From Macrotis lagotis (Eukaryota > Chordata > Mammalia > Peramelemorphia > Peramelidae), in NCBI RefSeq assembly GCF_037893015.1, contig NC_133665.1, positions 19,443,207 to 19,507,206 on the forward strand: 64,000 bases of DNA. Reading direction: 5' to 3'. Positions 10,516 through 21,737 of this stretch are shown here, piece by piece. Below the pieces are notes generated by a model. The model ran no database searches. It saw nothing but the letters and a program-made list of their open reading frames with translations, and had not been told where the DNA came from. Made by a program: the position numbers and the translations under genes. Position 1 is the stretch's first letter. Every line of letters begins with the position of its first letter.

Positions 10516-11124
10516 AAAGAAAATGAAGGACAAATATTACTATCATTTTCATGTCCCATAACTTGGTCAGCCATTCTCCAGAGCCACTTTTTTAGTTCCC
10601 CTTTCTTTGCTACAACAAAAAGTACTATTAATATAAGACCTTTAATACCTTTGCTCTTTTTGGGGGTATATTCCTGGTAGTGATATTGAGTTAAAGTGAA
10701 TTCAGAGTTTAGTGACTCTGGGAGTATAGTTTAAAATTACTTCCAGAATGGTTGAATTTATTCACACTTCACTTTCTCCAATATTACCTCAATGGGCCTG
10801 TCAACCCAGAACCCCTCCAACAGATATAATTTTATATTTTGGTCACCTTTGCTAATCTGATGGGTGTGAGAGGAGACTGTCAGAGTAATTTTGATTTCTT
10901 AATTAATTTAATCATTTACTATTCATTATTTGGAGCAATTTACCATAGAATTGTTGATTATCTTGAATCTTCTCTTTTGAGAATTGCTTACTCATATCAT
11001 TTGATCATTTATAACTATGCTGCCTCTTACAAGGAAATTTATTTTCTTTTAGAGTTTTAAAAAGTTACTCTGAAAGGTATTTCCCAAAAATTAGCTCAAA
11101 AAATGTTCTGAACATCAACAGCAC

Positions 11125-11294
11125 AGATATTTATTAACTGTGACTGTGGACAAGTCATTTTATTTCTCTGAGCCTCAGTTTCCTTGTTGGGAGATTGGGG
11201 ATAATAATATCAACTATCTCATAGAGTTCTTGTTAAGATCAAAAGAGATAAATATGTAAAGCCACTTTGGTATTTTAAGATACTATTATCATTA
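11125..11294 (+). mobile_element. MIR relic
   Basis: MIR wording: 'gtggacaagtcattttatttctctgagcctcagtttcc', 'ggggataataatatcaactatctcatagagtt' and a degenerate CORE tail. Confidence 0.65.
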
Positions 11295-11310
11295 ACTTTG
11301 AAAGTTTTTT

Positions 11311-11459
11311 TTTTTAGGTTTTTGCAAGGCAAATGGGATTAAGTGGCTTGCCCAAGGCCACACAGCTAGGTAATTATTAAGTGTCTGAGATCGGATTTGA
11401 ACCCAGGTACTCCTGACTCCAGGGCCAGTGCTTTATCTACTGTGCCACCTAGCTGCCCC
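11311..11459 (-). mobile_element. W-type SINE, 16-bp target-site duplication
   Basis: Reverse W SINE ending 'ccacctagctgccc'. Repeat actttgaaagtttttt at 11295-11310 and 11460-11475 is exact. Confidence 0.93.
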
Positions 11460-11585
11460 ACTTTGAAAGTTTTTTAATACTTAGGTACAAAAATTTTAGA
11501 GTGGTATGTTTGGTAAAGTCCACAAAAAATATAATTATCATATATGCATGTGCCTAATATGGACTATTGGTTCCAAACTAGATTA

Positions 11586-11812
11586 TTTGTCAGCTAGGTG
11601 GTAGTACAGTGGATAGAGCACTGGGCTTGGAATCAGGAAGACTTCTGTTCATGAGTTCAAATGTGACCTCAGACAATTACTAGCTGTATGATCTTGGGCA
11701 AGTCACTTAATCCTGTTTTCCTCAGTTTCATAGCATACCATTCCAGTATATTACCAAGAAAACTCAGCTGGGGTCAAAAAAGAATTGAACACTACTGAAC
11801 AACAACAACTCA
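11586..11812 (+). mobile_element. Mon1-like SINE
   Basis: Full-length: 'cagctaggtggtagtacagtgg', 'cttgggcaagtcacttaatcc', 'accattccagtatattaccaagaaaa', 'tgaacaacaacaactc' tail. Confidence 0.82.
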
Positions 11813-12289
11813 GTCTGTGCTCTCTGCCTTATAAACTTTGTAATGATTTTCTTTCATCTTCATGGTGATTTTTTTTTTTTTACACTTTGCATATTCCCTT
11901 TCTTGTCTTTTATCGACAGTCAATTCTATTTGCTTCAGCTGATGTTCAGGTTCAATCATGAAATCAATATTAAGGGAGAACATCTCACCAAAGGAAAACA
12001 TGGGTATGTAAGGATTGCTCCCTTTGTACCTTCTCATTATTAGCAACAGTCTGATGTTTGCATTTTAAAATTTTTTGCAGAGCAATTATTGTTCTGTCAT
12101 TCCTATTTGGCTCTTCCTGTGTGAATCTATCACTCTATTGTATTTTTTTTTCTTATCACCCCCAAGAAGGACTATGATGCTTTGCATTCCAGTCAGTTGT
12201 ACTCTATAACCCAGGTGGTGGGGGAAGCAGGAGCTGGTTTGAGTCAGCTTGCTAAACAAGGATTTCAGCCTATGTCTTGGCATCATAGA
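11813..12289. other. Intron sequence, nothing recognised
   Basis: Short open frames on both strands are incidental. No family or splice context seen. Confidence 0.45.
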
Positions 12290-12465
12290 TCTAGACATGA
12301 AGCGATCTCAGAAGTTATCTAGTCCTAACTTCCTCAATTTATAGATAAGGAATAAACTCAGGTTCTTTGAGGTCCTGGGCTGGCTCAGACTCATACAGGT
12401 AGCAGGTATGTTAGGTGGTAGTTGAACCTAACTCTTCTGATTCTAGAAGCAGTGTTCTTTCCTTA
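12290..12465 (-). repeat. MIR-like dispersed relic ('cat.atctagtcc' type)
   Basis: On +: 'agatctagacatgaagcgatctcagaagttatctagtcc', 'tttatagataagg', 'actcttctgattctagaagcagtg'. The same wording recurs at 25060, 46190, 49450, 53640 and 58545. An old family I cannot name precisely; the 3' half resembles reverse MIR. Confidence 0.5.
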
Positions 12466-12889
12466 CTACTTATATATAGTATCTTGTAGTAAGATCTTGT
12501 AGTAAGAATCTACCTGCAGTGGTAATGTAAGATCTGGTTCCCTTGAGTTGCATGGTTTTAGGACCTTGCTTCATAGTTTACAACATTTCTTTAAACAACA
12601 ACAGCAAACCTCAAACTATAATATATATATATAAAAATAGTTTTTTTTCTAAAAAACTTAGCACTTTAGAAATGAAAACTAGGTTTATTATTTAAATTAT
12701 TTATAAAAATATTTTAACCATTTAATCTATAATTAAGGATTACACTTCAAAGAACCTTAATCCCATTAATTAATCAGTAATATTAATTAATTAGGTAGGT
12801 GCTCATTACACCTATCTCCTCATCTTCTGTGATTCTTGTCTATGTTCTTATCTTTGTTCTCCTGTAGACTGATGCATTTTTTCCCCCAT
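12466..12889. other. AT-rich intron sequence
   Basis: A short direct repeat ('atcttgtagtaag', 12481 and 12494) and (TA)n at about 12620-12632. Nothing else seen. Confidence 0.45.
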
Positions 12890-13110
12890 TGAAAAGAGGC
12901 ACAATGGATGGAGGACCTGATATCATCTTACTAAGTTCAAATATGACCTCAGACACTTACTGTGTGAACCTGAGCAAGTCACTTAACCCTATTTGCCTCA
13001 GTTTCTCCATCTGTAAAATGAGCTGAAAAAGAGAATGACAGACCTTTCCAGTACTCCAAATGGGGTCATGAAGAGTCAGATAGAACTGAAAACAATTAAA
13101 TAACATCTCC
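12890..13110 (+). mobile_element. Mon1-like SINE, head degraded
   Basis: 'gaggcacaatggatggagg', 'tcagacacttactgtgtgaacctgagcaagtcacttaaccc', 'gcctcagtttctccatctgtaaaatgagctg', 'ccaaatggggtcatgaagagtcagatag'. Confidence 0.8.
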
Positions 13111-13391
13111 ATTGGATAAATGCTTCAATTCATTCAGTTCCTAGCAAAGTGACTGGGACTGACATTTGGTAGGAACATAATAAATTCTTACTGATTGACA
13201 GAAACATTCCTCCATCAGGGATCCACCCAATGTGCTGAAGATCTGAATTTTTTTCATGTTTCATGAGTATCAGTACAGGATAGCCTACCTGTTATTCTTT
13301 TAAGTTCCCATATAGCCAATACACTACTTTGCTTTTAATGATTAAAGTTAAAATTAAAGGAGAAAAATATTATTAATATTGTTATTTTTTT

Positions 13392-13538
13392 AAAGTTTTT
13401 TTTGCAAGGCAAATGGGATTAAGTGGCTTGCCCAAGGCCACACAGCTAGGTAATTATTAAGAGTCTGAGGCCAGATTTGAACTCAGTTACTCCTGACTCC
13501 AGGGCTGGTGCTCCATCTACTGCTCCACCTAGCGGCCC
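13392..13538 (-). mobile_element. W-type SINE
   Basis: Reverse W SINE from a T run to 'ccacctagcggccc'. Flanking T-rich repeats are too simple to define the target-site duplication. Confidence 0.85.
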
Positions 13539-14084
13539 TCTTTTTGTTTTTTTAAGAGTGTAACAACCATTCATGGTAAAAAAAAAATGATGCTGGATTT
13601 AGAAAATACAAAACTACCAATTATAAATTGAAAGAATTATAACAAATCATGCATAATAAATAACAAAATAGATGAGACATAAAATAAAATGAATATGTTT
13701 ATCCCTGAATTTTACAAGTAGTTTTTTTGCTATAGATATAATTTCACATTTAATATTTAGAGGAAAAGGACAGCAGCAGCCAATACCAGAGGATCCCTAC
13801 TCACATCATGTGAATCTCCAGGAACAGAGTTTGAAGAACTTGACATGTAGCCCCAAACTTTCATTTTACAAATATGTTTACTGAAATTCTTGCCTCCCAT
13901 TTTACTGAAAATACTGAGTCCATGAGGTGTGAACTCTTTCATTTATACTTTTCTTCATTTTAACATTTCAAGTGTAAATGAAGAAATATGTTCTCTTCTT
14001 CAAAGACAACCCCTCCATAACAGACCTCTCAGGAATGTCTTTGATCTCTGACTGCTGAGAGGAGCTGCATCCATCATGGTTGAT
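13539..14084. other. Intron sequence, nothing recognised
   Basis: AT-rich and A-rich. No coding or repeat call. Confidence 0.45.
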
Positions 14085-14215
14085 CATCTCACAAAGCTGT
14101 TAATGTGAACAATGTTCTTTTGATTCTACTCCTTCCACACTCAGCATCAGTTCATGCAAATTTTTCATGCTTCTCTAAAATCCGGTTGCTCATGATTTCT
14201 TTCTTTCTTTCTTTT

Positions 14216-14299
<84 letters not shown>

Positions 14300-14745
14300 T
14301 CCGTTTTTGTAAGGCAACAAGATAAAGTTGCCCAAGATCACACATCTAGGTAATTAATAAATGTCTGAGGCTGGATTTGAACTCAGGCCCTCCTGAGTGT
14401 TCTATCCACTGCAACTCCTAGCTGCCCCTGCTTATGAATTCCTACAGAACAATAGTACTCCATAACATTCATATACCATAACTTGTTTAACCATTCCCCA
14501 TTTGATGGGCATCCCCTCAATTTCCAGTTCTTTGTCACTATAAAAGAGCTGCTAACATATTTTTGAACATCTGGGACTTTTCCTGTTTTTTATGATATCT
14601 TTGGGAGATCAATACCTAGTAGTGATATTGCTGGATCACAGGGTAGGCATAGTTTTATTGCCCTTTGGGCATAGTTCCAAATTGCTCTCCAGAATGGTTG
14701 GACCAGTTCCCAACTCCACCAACAATGCATTAGTGTCCCAATTGT
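14085..14745 (-). mobile_element. L1 3' region split by a W SINE
   Basis: On + the arms 14085-14196 ('ccacactcagcatcagttcatgcaaattt') and 14432-14745 ('acaatagtactccataac', 'ccattccccatttgatggg', 'ctagtagtgatattgctgg', 'ctccagaatggttgg') join as one reverse L1 ORF2 C-terminal/3' region. Confidence 0.8.
14195..14428 (-). mobile_element. W-type SINE whose A tail became (TTTC)n
   Basis: SINE body 14304-14428 with 'ctaggtaattaataaatgtctgaggctgg'. The tail side (14197-14300) is about 100 bases of TTTC units. Diverged flanks gctcatgatttct / gcttatgaattcct are the likely target-site duplication. Confidence 0.85.
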
Positions 14746-14774
14746 GAATAAGTACACTTACTGTATGTCAGACA

Positions 14775-14985
14775 GAACAATTTGGTGGTATAATGGGTAG
14801 AATCCTAGGCCTGGAATGAGTAAGACCTATCTTCACAAGTTCATATCTGCCTTAGTCACTTACTAGCTGAGGAACCTGAACAAGTTCTTTAATTCTCTTT
14901 GCTTCAGTTTTCCCATCTGTGAAATACGTTGGAGCAGGAAATGACAAACCATTCCAGTTATCTTTGCTAAGAAAATGAAATGACT
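14775..14985 (+). mobile_element. Mon1-like SINE
   Basis: 'acaatttggtggtataatgggtag', 'ggcctggaatgagtaagacc', 'ccatctgtgaaata', 'aggaaatgacaaaccattccagttatctttgctaagaaaatg'. Confidence 0.78.
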
Positions 14986-15284
14986 TGATTACAAATATGC
15001 CAGACATTGTTCTTAGTGCTAGGGAGAAAAGAGGATGCATACTAGAGATGTTGTGAAGGTAGAAATTTTTAATATATGGGATAAGTGTTTTTTTTTCTTT
15101 ATTTAATATTTATTTATTCTCATTTTGCACAAATAATTTTTTATACATTAATAAAATATTCTTGTTTAAGAGTAAACAAAATACTCCCTCCCCCCAAAAA
15201 TTATAGACTCGCTTGAGCGATAAAGGGGAGAGAAAAAAATTAAAATTAAAATTAAAAAAATAATAGTAATAATTGTAGGTATGG

Positions 15285-15970
15285 CCAGGTGGTTCAGTGG
15301 ATGGTGCACCAGCCCTGGAGCCAGGAGCACCCGAGCCCATATCCTGCCCCGTACACCCAACAATCACCCAGCTGTGTGACATGCAAGCCACCCCCAACCC
15401 CACTGCCCTGCAAAAACCAAAAAAAGAAAAAAAAAGATCCAAAATAAAATAAAATAATAATAATAGGAGGGGCAGCCAGGTGGCAGACAGAGCACTGGCC
15501 TTTGAGCCAAGAGCACCTGGGTCCAAATCTGGCCTCAGACACCCAATGATCATCCTGCTATGTGGCCCCAGGCAGGCCTCCCAGCCCCATTTGCCCTGCA
15601 CCCCTCCACAAAATAATAAAAATAATAAAAAATGTGCTTCAGTCTGTGTTCCAACACCATCAACTCTGTCGTGGGTGGATCACATTCTTTATGATAAGTC
15701 CATCACAAAAGTTACTTCCATATTTTTCCACCATTGCCATTGCTGATTGCAACTCCCTCCTTTTGTATTTCTCCACTACCATGTACTATATTTTTTCTCT
15801 CCTTTCACTCTGACTCTTCTGTAGGGTAGCTGAGTGGCATAGCAGACAGATCCCTGGCCCTGGGGCCAAGAGGCCCCAAGCCCACATACCACCCCTTAGG
15901 CCCAGCATCCACCTGGCCCCATGGTTCTGGGCAGGCCATCCAATCCCAGCCCCTTGCAAGAAGTAAAAAA
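15285..15970 (+). repeat. Three SINE-derived modules inside composite copy B
   Basis: Modules at about 15285-15425, 15475-15630 and 15823-15970 have the same order, orientation and spacing as in copies A and C, including the duplicated 'taatagtaataat.gtagg'-type spacer before modules 1 and 2. Confidence 0.75.
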
Positions 15971-16436
15971 GAAAATGTGTTATATCTGACCACTCTCCCC
16001 ACATGGTCCATCCTCTCCTCCTTTATTCACATCCCCACCCCTTCCCCCTGCTCCCCTCCCCCTTCTTACTCCAGATGCCTATACCCCATTGAGTATATAT
16101 GCTGTTTCCTCTCCTAGCCACCTCTGATGAGAGCAAAGATTCCTTCATTCCCCCTTCCATATCATTGCAATAGCTCATTGTAATAAAGAAAAAACTTATT
16201 ATATGAAATATCTTGGGCTATTCCCCCCTCTCCTTTTTCTTTCTCCCATTACATTTCCCTTTTTTTCTATTAATTCCATTTTTATACCATATTTTATCTT
16301 CAAATTCAGCTTTCTCCTGTGATTCATCTATAAAATCTCCTTCTACCTGCTCTGTTAATTAACAAGGTTCATATGAGTATTATCAGTATCATTTTTCTAT
16401 ACAGGAATACATGCAGTTCATCATCATTAAGTCCCT

Positions 16437-18110
16437 CATATTTTCCTCTTCTCCTCCACTCTCTATGCTTCACCTGAGTCCTGTATTTGAAGATTAAACC
16501 TTCTGTTCAGCTCTGGCCATTCCAACAGGAACATTTGAAATTCCCCTGGTTCATTGAAAGTCCATCTTTTTCCCTGGAAGAAGACATTCAGTTTTGCTGG
16601 GTAGTTGATTCTCAGTTGCATTCTAAGCTCTTTTGCCTACTGGTATATTATATTCCAAGCCCTATGAGCTTTGAATGTAGTTGCTGCTAAGTCCTGTGAG
16701 ATCCTGACTGTAGCTCCACGATATTTGAATTGTGTCCTTCTGGCTGCTTGTAATATTTTCTCTTTGACTTTGGAGTTCTGGAACTTGGCTATAATACTCC
16801 TGGGGGTTGGCTTTTTGGGATCCCTTTTTCAGGGAGATCAGTGGATTCTCTCCATTTCTATTTTTCCCTCTACTTCTAGGACATCAGGGCAATTTTCCTG
16901 TACTAATTCTTTGAAAATGATGTCAAGGCTCTTTTCCTGATCATGACTTTTAGGTATTCCAATAATTTTTAAATTATCTTTCCTAAATCTGTTTTCCATA
17001 TCAGTTATTTTTTCAATGAGATGTTTCATATTTTCTTTTTTTTAATAGTATGTACTTTAATTTTATTTTTTAATTCTCATTTTGTACAAATTTTTTTTTA
17101 CATTAATAAAATATTCTTGTTTAAGAGTAAACAAAATATCCACTCCACCTGCTTCTGTTTCTGGATCTGGGCTGTGGAAAGACCATGCTGCTCCCTGTGT
17201 GCCCTGAGGGCTGGGCTCCACGTGCTCGCTCTGGTAGAGGTCCCCCGCTGTTCCCCCACTTTGTGCCTGCTGCTCCCCGGGGTGCAGCTCAGGAGACTCC
17301 CCTGCTGCTGTGAGCCGTGGCTCCCGACGTCCTGGGGCTGCCTCAGGGAGGCTGAAGTTCTTTCGCTCTGGCAGGCCACCCCTCTGGTGGGCTGCCCCTC
17401 CGACCCTGGGGAGCAGAGCCTTTCTGCTCTTTTCTAGGTTACCTTGAGTAGGAGAACTGCCTCACTGGGTCCCTTTGTGGGTTCTGTCTCTCAAAAATTT
17501 AGTTAGAGTCCTTAGTTTCACGTTTTATCAGAGAGTGCCTAAGACTTGATCCCTTCTTGTCACCATCTTGGCTCCGGCCCCCCAACATTTTCTTCTAATT
17601 TTTCATTCTTTTGGTTTTGAAGTATTGAGTCCTGATTTCTGTTAAATTCATCAATCTCCCTGAATTCTATTCTTTGTCTGAAGGATTTGTTTTCCTCAGA
17701 GAGTTTTCTTATCTCTTTTTACATCTGGCCAATTCTGCTTTTTAAAGCATTCTTCTCCTCAATAACTTTTTGAACTGTTTTATCCATTTGACCTAAGCGG
17801 GTTTTTAGCATGCTACTTTCTTCAGCATTTTTTTTTTGGATTTCCTTGACTAAGCTGCTGACTTCATTTTCATGTTTTTCTTGCATCTCTCTCTCATTTC
17901 TGTTCCCAATTTTTCTTCTGTCTCCCTCATTTGATTTCCAAAGTCTTTTTTGACTTCTGTCATAGCCTAATCCCAATTTCTGTTTTTCTTGGAGTCTTTA
18001 GATGCAGGAGCTTGTGCTTCCTCATCTTCAGACTGAGTGTTTTGTTCCTTCTTGGGCTCACAGGCAAAATATTTCTCAATGGTGTTCCTCTTTTTTCTCT
18101 GCTTGCTCAT
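16437..18110 (-). pseudogene. L1-type ORF1 of composite copy B, split by a nested insertion
   Basis: Starts at the ATG complementary to 18108-18110 in the same context as copies A and C. Coiled-coil sequence (17600-18110) has lost frame in places. It is then interrupted by 547 inserted bases between the coiled coil and the RRM. The RRM core is still readable beyond (DMENRFRKDNLKIIGIPKSH, about 16960-17010). After removing the insertion and one duplication the length is about 1117 bases, near the 1110 of copy C. Confidence 0.7.
17028..17594 (-). mobile_element. Nested, internally deleted copy of the composite element
   Basis: 17038-17584 consists of only the family 3' end (about 105 bases, 17041-17143) joined directly to about 440 bases of 5'UTR, ending GGCCGGAGCCAAGATGG on -. 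ORF1 and all three SINE modules are absent. It is bounded by atattttctt (17028-17037) and acattttctt (17585-17594), 9/10 identical; copies A and C read cacattttctt once at this point, which proves insertion. At the junction the 3' end and 5'UTR share 'ggag'. Confidence 0.85.
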
Positions 18111-18862
18111 TTTCCCAGCCTAAGCCTGGTTTGGGGGTGCTTCCTGAGCTTTTGGGACACTCCCACAAGGATCTCAGTGTGTGAGGCTCTGTCCTCCCTC
18201 CTGGTCTGTGAATGACCATAAGCACATCCCTCTGTCATGGGGCTGAGGTTGGGGGGCCCTGCTGTTCTATGGGGGGGCCTAGACTGTGATCAGGATCTGA
18301 ATGTGGTCAGAACCCCAGAATCCTGTTCCAGAGGCAGAGGACAGAGCTCTGCAGTCTCTTCACTCCCCTCCCTCAGATCAATGGGCTCATACCCTGGGGG
18401 CTCCTGCTTACTTGCTCCTGCTGCTTCTGTTTCCTGGATTTGGACTGCCTTGGCCATGCTGTGCTGCTTGCTGCCTGCTATGTGCTCTGAGGGCTGGGCT
18501 TCACATGCTCACTCTGGCAGAGGTCCCCCGCCCCTTGTTCTCCCAAGTTGTGCCCAGTGCTCTCTGGGGTGTAGATCAGGAAACTCCCCCCCCTGCTGTG
18601 AGCCCTGGCTCCCAGCGCCTTGGGGCTGCCTCCGGGAGGCTGAAGTTCTTTCCCTCTGGCAGGCCACCCCTCTGGCGAGCTGCCCCTCCAACCCCGGGGA
18701 GCAGAGCCTTTCTGCTCTTTTCCAGGTTACCTTGAGTAGGAGAACTGCCTCACTGGGTCCTTCTGTGGGTTCTGTCGCTTGAAAATTCAGTTAGATTCCT
18801 TAGTTTATAAGTTTTATGAGAGAGCACCTAAGACATGATCCGCTCTTGTTGCCATCTTGGCT
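18111..18862 (-). promoter_or_regulatory. 5'UTR of composite copy B
   Basis: GC-rich leader of about 750 bases between AGCCAAGATGGCAACAAG and the ORF1 ATG. Expected to hold an L1-type internal Pol II promoter, from family knowledge only. Confidence 0.5.
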
Positions 18863-18929
18863 GATTAGTGGTTTTTGAAGTGTTTAGGATTAAACCAAAG
18901 TTGCAAGTTTGAGTGATTGAGAGGTGCTT

Positions 18930-19085
18930 GATAATTGTCCTTTTTTCTCAAAGAAGATCATGAGGTCAGGGAGGTGATATCATGACAAGCATATGAACTG
19001 GATATGAGTGAGGGGGTACTGTGCTAATCACTAACTTTATTTTCTCCTCCAGAGATATCAGGGTCCAGTCACCTGACTGAGAAGA
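18930..19085 (-). mobile_element. Mar1-like SINE 3' fragment
   Basis: Reads in reverse as the Mar1 body: 'attgtcctttttt', 'atgaggtcagggaggtgatatcatgacaagca', 'tctcctccagagatatcagggtccagtcacctg'. Confidence 0.6.
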
Positions 19086-19109
19086 TAACAATAGGGTAAC
19101 AGGTAATAG

Positions 19110-19560
19110 TAATAGGGATCTTCAAATTATTCCTGTGTTCATGACCCTACTTTCTACCTTGGCTACCTTTTGTTTACAGTATTAAGCCCTAAATTCTTTC
19201 ATGTGACTTTCATAACCTTTTATACTCTTGCTCCCAAATTACTTAAGTATATTTTTCCCCAACATGAATTCTATATTTAAACTCCTCTCCCCATATACCA
19301 TGCTTGCTTCCATCTTTTTACCTTTAATTATATTGTTTCTAATATCTGTTGTTCATAAACTCACTTTCATAAAAAATACTTCTCTGATGGCTCTAGCCCA
19401 CATTCATTTCTTCCTTCCCTGAATTATTTTTTCACTTAATGTCTGTCAAAATTTAAATAGCATCTTCTTACATACAGTATTATTCTCTAGTTGTCTCACA
19501 CTTCAAATTTTAGTCCTTTATTCTTGTTTTAGGGACCTTTTGTCTACAATCCTTTGTTAA
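19110..19560 (+). repeat. Possible degraded L2 3' region
   Basis: C/T-rich sequence with the general order of an L2 3' end, heavily diverged. Low confidence. Confidence 0.3.
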
Positions 19561-19869
19561 AAATTTGTAAGTTACTCCAGAGTTGAAAATGTTTCCCACC
19601 TGTGATACTGAGCACAGAGATGATTCTCAAAAACTGTTTGGCTTATCAAAGGGGTGACCACATCTCTTGGCTCTGGTTTTTCCTGCAGTTTATTCTGGGG
19701 AAACATCATTGTGCAAGTACTGACTTTCATATAGCCTCTGGATCACAAAATCTGGACAATAATAATGCTTATTAATACAATGGCTTTTTTCTCAAGAGAT
19801 AGGGAAAGACTTGTTGGGGCCTCAAAAAAACCAGTCAGATGCATTTAATGAACAGCAATAATAAGTTAG
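19561..19869. other. Intron sequence, nothing recognised
   Basis: No repeat or coding signal identified. Confidence 0.45.
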
Positions 19870-20095
19870 TATTTCTACATTTCTTATTATGTGTCTGTCA
19901 ATGTGTTAAGTGCTTTATAATTATCTGACTTGGTTTTCAGAACAACCCTGGGAGGGTAATGCTATTATTGTCCTCATTTTTAAGCAAGAAAACTGAGGCA
20001 AACAAGTGGTTAAGTGACTTGTCGAGTGTCTGAGACCGTATTTGAACTCAGGTCTTCCTGATTCCAGGCCTGGTCCTCTATCCAATATGGCACCT
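19870..20095 (-). mobile_element. MIR-type CORE-SINE
   Basis: Reverse MIR wording: 'tgtgttaagtgctttataattatctgac', 'aacaaccctgggagggtaatgctattatt', 'gaaaactgaggcaaac', 'ggttaagtgacttgt', 'atttgaactcaggtcttcctga'. Confidence 0.7.
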
Positions 20096-20657
20096 AGAAG
20101 TGATAAACAAAAGGAAAGAAATCATCCATGTGAAGCAACTAAAGGTTCTCCCTGGCCAGTGGAGTCAATCCTTAGTGAAACTTCTAAGAAGTTTCTGACT
20201 CTGAATTCCTATGGCTCCTGTTCTTTTTATATGTACTATGGGCATCCATCTTCCTAAGCTCTTGCCCTTTCCTTCAGATAATTCCTGGTAGAATTAAAAA
20301 GGCTTTTCTAGATTCCCAGGAGCTATACTTAATGAGATAGAGGAAAGATACATCATAAGCAGTTACTTTATTTCCCTTGGAAATAATAATTCAATAAAAG
20401 CAAAGGGCTATTTACCATTCTATTGATTATGATAAGGAAGTAATTCTTTTGAAAACATACAATACTTTATAATATATAATGTTCAGAAATAAATAAGCAA
20501 AAATGGTAATTAGCTGAAGATAAAGCAAGCAAAACAAAAACAGCCTGATATATTACCAGTAATCTTCAAAAAAATCAATCTGTCTAGAAAAGATAGTGCT
20601 AAACCAACCACTGTCCTAAAATGTCTGATTGCACAACCTCGGCAACTTTTCATATTC
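20096..20657. other. Intron sequence, nothing recognised
   Basis: AT-rich. No repeat or coding call. Confidence 0.45.
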
Positions 20658-20669
20658 TTAAGTAATTTT

Positions 20670-20851
20670 CTTTTTCTTTTCTTTCTTTCTTTTTTTTTTT
20701 TTTTTAGGTTTTTGCAAGGCAAATGGGGTTAAGTGGCTTACCCAAGGCCACACTGCTAGGTAATTATTAAGTGTCTGAGGTCAGATTTGAACCCAGGTAC
20801 TCCTGACTGCAGGGCTGGTGCTCTATCCACTGTGCTACTGAGCCGCCCTTT
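20670..20851 (-). mobile_element. W-type SINE, 12-bp target-site duplication
   Basis: Reverse W SINE with a long T/C tail. Repeat ttaagtaatttt at 20658-20669 and 20852-20863 is exact. Confidence 0.92.
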
Positions 20852-21034
20852 TTAAGTAATTTTTTAAGAGTTGGGGATGTTTGAATTAAGGCATTAAAAG
20901 TTAAGCACATTCAGAATCAAAAAGAAAGAAACAAACAAAAAAAAAGAAATGAATCAAAGTATCCACTATCTAAATTTGTTATTCAAATATTCACCCAACC
21001 ATTAAGAACCTCCTTTGGGAATGTGGGAAGATCT

Positions 21035-21265
21035 TCTTGAATGTTTATGATCTGCATCTCTCTGAATTGGAGCATTTTTTAAATGGTTATTGGTAGTTTG
21101 TATTTCTTCTGATGAAAATTGCTTATTCATTCCTTTTTACAATTTAACTGTGGAATATATCTAGTTCTTATACATTTATATCATCAATTCTTTACATATC
21201 CAAGATGTCAGGACTTTATTAAAGGTATTTGCTATAATAATTCTCCCCCTCCTTAACTCTTTCTC

Positions 21266-21330
<65 letters not shown>

Positions 21331-21560
21331 TATGGGTGTGTATTGTTCATGTGAAACATTTTCAGTTTTATAACAACAAAAATATACATTTAATCTTCTA
21401 TTATTTCCTCTATTCTTAATTAACAATTTCCCCCAGATACATAACACAAGGTTCCTCCTTAGGTTCTCCTTTATTTTCACTTAAATCATCTATCCAAAGG
21501 GACTAATTTTCAATTTTGCCAACAGTGTTTGTCCTGTTATTAATGTCTTTGGGTTTACAG
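21035..21560 (-). mobile_element. L1 ORF2 interior relic split by a microsatellite
   Basis: On + 'tctctgaattggagcatttttt', 'gtatttcttctgatgaaaattgcttattcat' and 'aagatgtcaggactttatta' read as reverse L1 ORF2. It continues past the (TC)n(TG)n tract with 'gaaacattttcagtttta'. Confidence 0.55.
21268..21331. repeat. (TC)n(TG)n compound microsatellite
   Basis: About 46 bases of TC followed by about 18 bases of TG. Confidence 0.95.
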
Positions 21561-21737
21561 AACACCAGGCTACATTTTCTGGTGTATGTTTGATACTTTC
21601 CTGGAAATCAATCCTTCATAAATATAGTACTATCCTAGTTGTAGTTCCCATTTAAGGACCTCATAAAGAACCAACCCCTGACTCCCTTCTCACCCAGATC
21701 TTTGTAGTCTTTACAATGCATAATACAAATGAAGTTC

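Larger units (their letters stand above)
9225..11060 (-). mobile_element. Old LINE-1 fragment split by a Mar1-like SINE
   Basis: On + the left arm (9225-9577) and right arm (about 10546-11060) read as one continuous degraded L1 3' region in reverse: 'ttcattctgtatcagttcctg', 'ctcccaggtttctct', 'agtattc' | 'acttggtcagccattctcc', 'ggtagtgatattgagttaaa', 'ctaatctgatgggtgtgag'. The right arm covers the ORF2 C-terminal region. Confidence 0.7.
15080..18876 (-). mobile_element. Composite ORF1-only L1 element (HAL1-like), copy B
   Basis: Same architecture as copy A on -: 5'UTR (18111-18862), ORF1 (16437-18110, interrupted), reverse SINE modules (about 15285-15425, 15475-15630 and 15823-15970) and the A-rich 3' end (15094-15285). 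The extreme 5' end lacks about 8 bases before AGCCAAGATGG. Flanks gataagtgtttttt (15080-15093) and gattagtggttttt (18863-18876) match 12/14 and may be a decayed target-site duplication. The element is expanded by a nested relative at 17038-17584. Confidence 0.85.

Noticed and set aside
15110-15601. 163-codon open frame on - in composite copy B
   Set aside because: It is the reverse of SINE-derived modules; similar frames in copies A and C follow the repeat, and nothing resembles a known protein.
17128-17160. Splicing as the origin of the nested deletion derivative
   Set aside because: The junction keeps bases after the possible CAG|GTGGAG donor, so it is not a GT-AG splice product; microhomology fits better.
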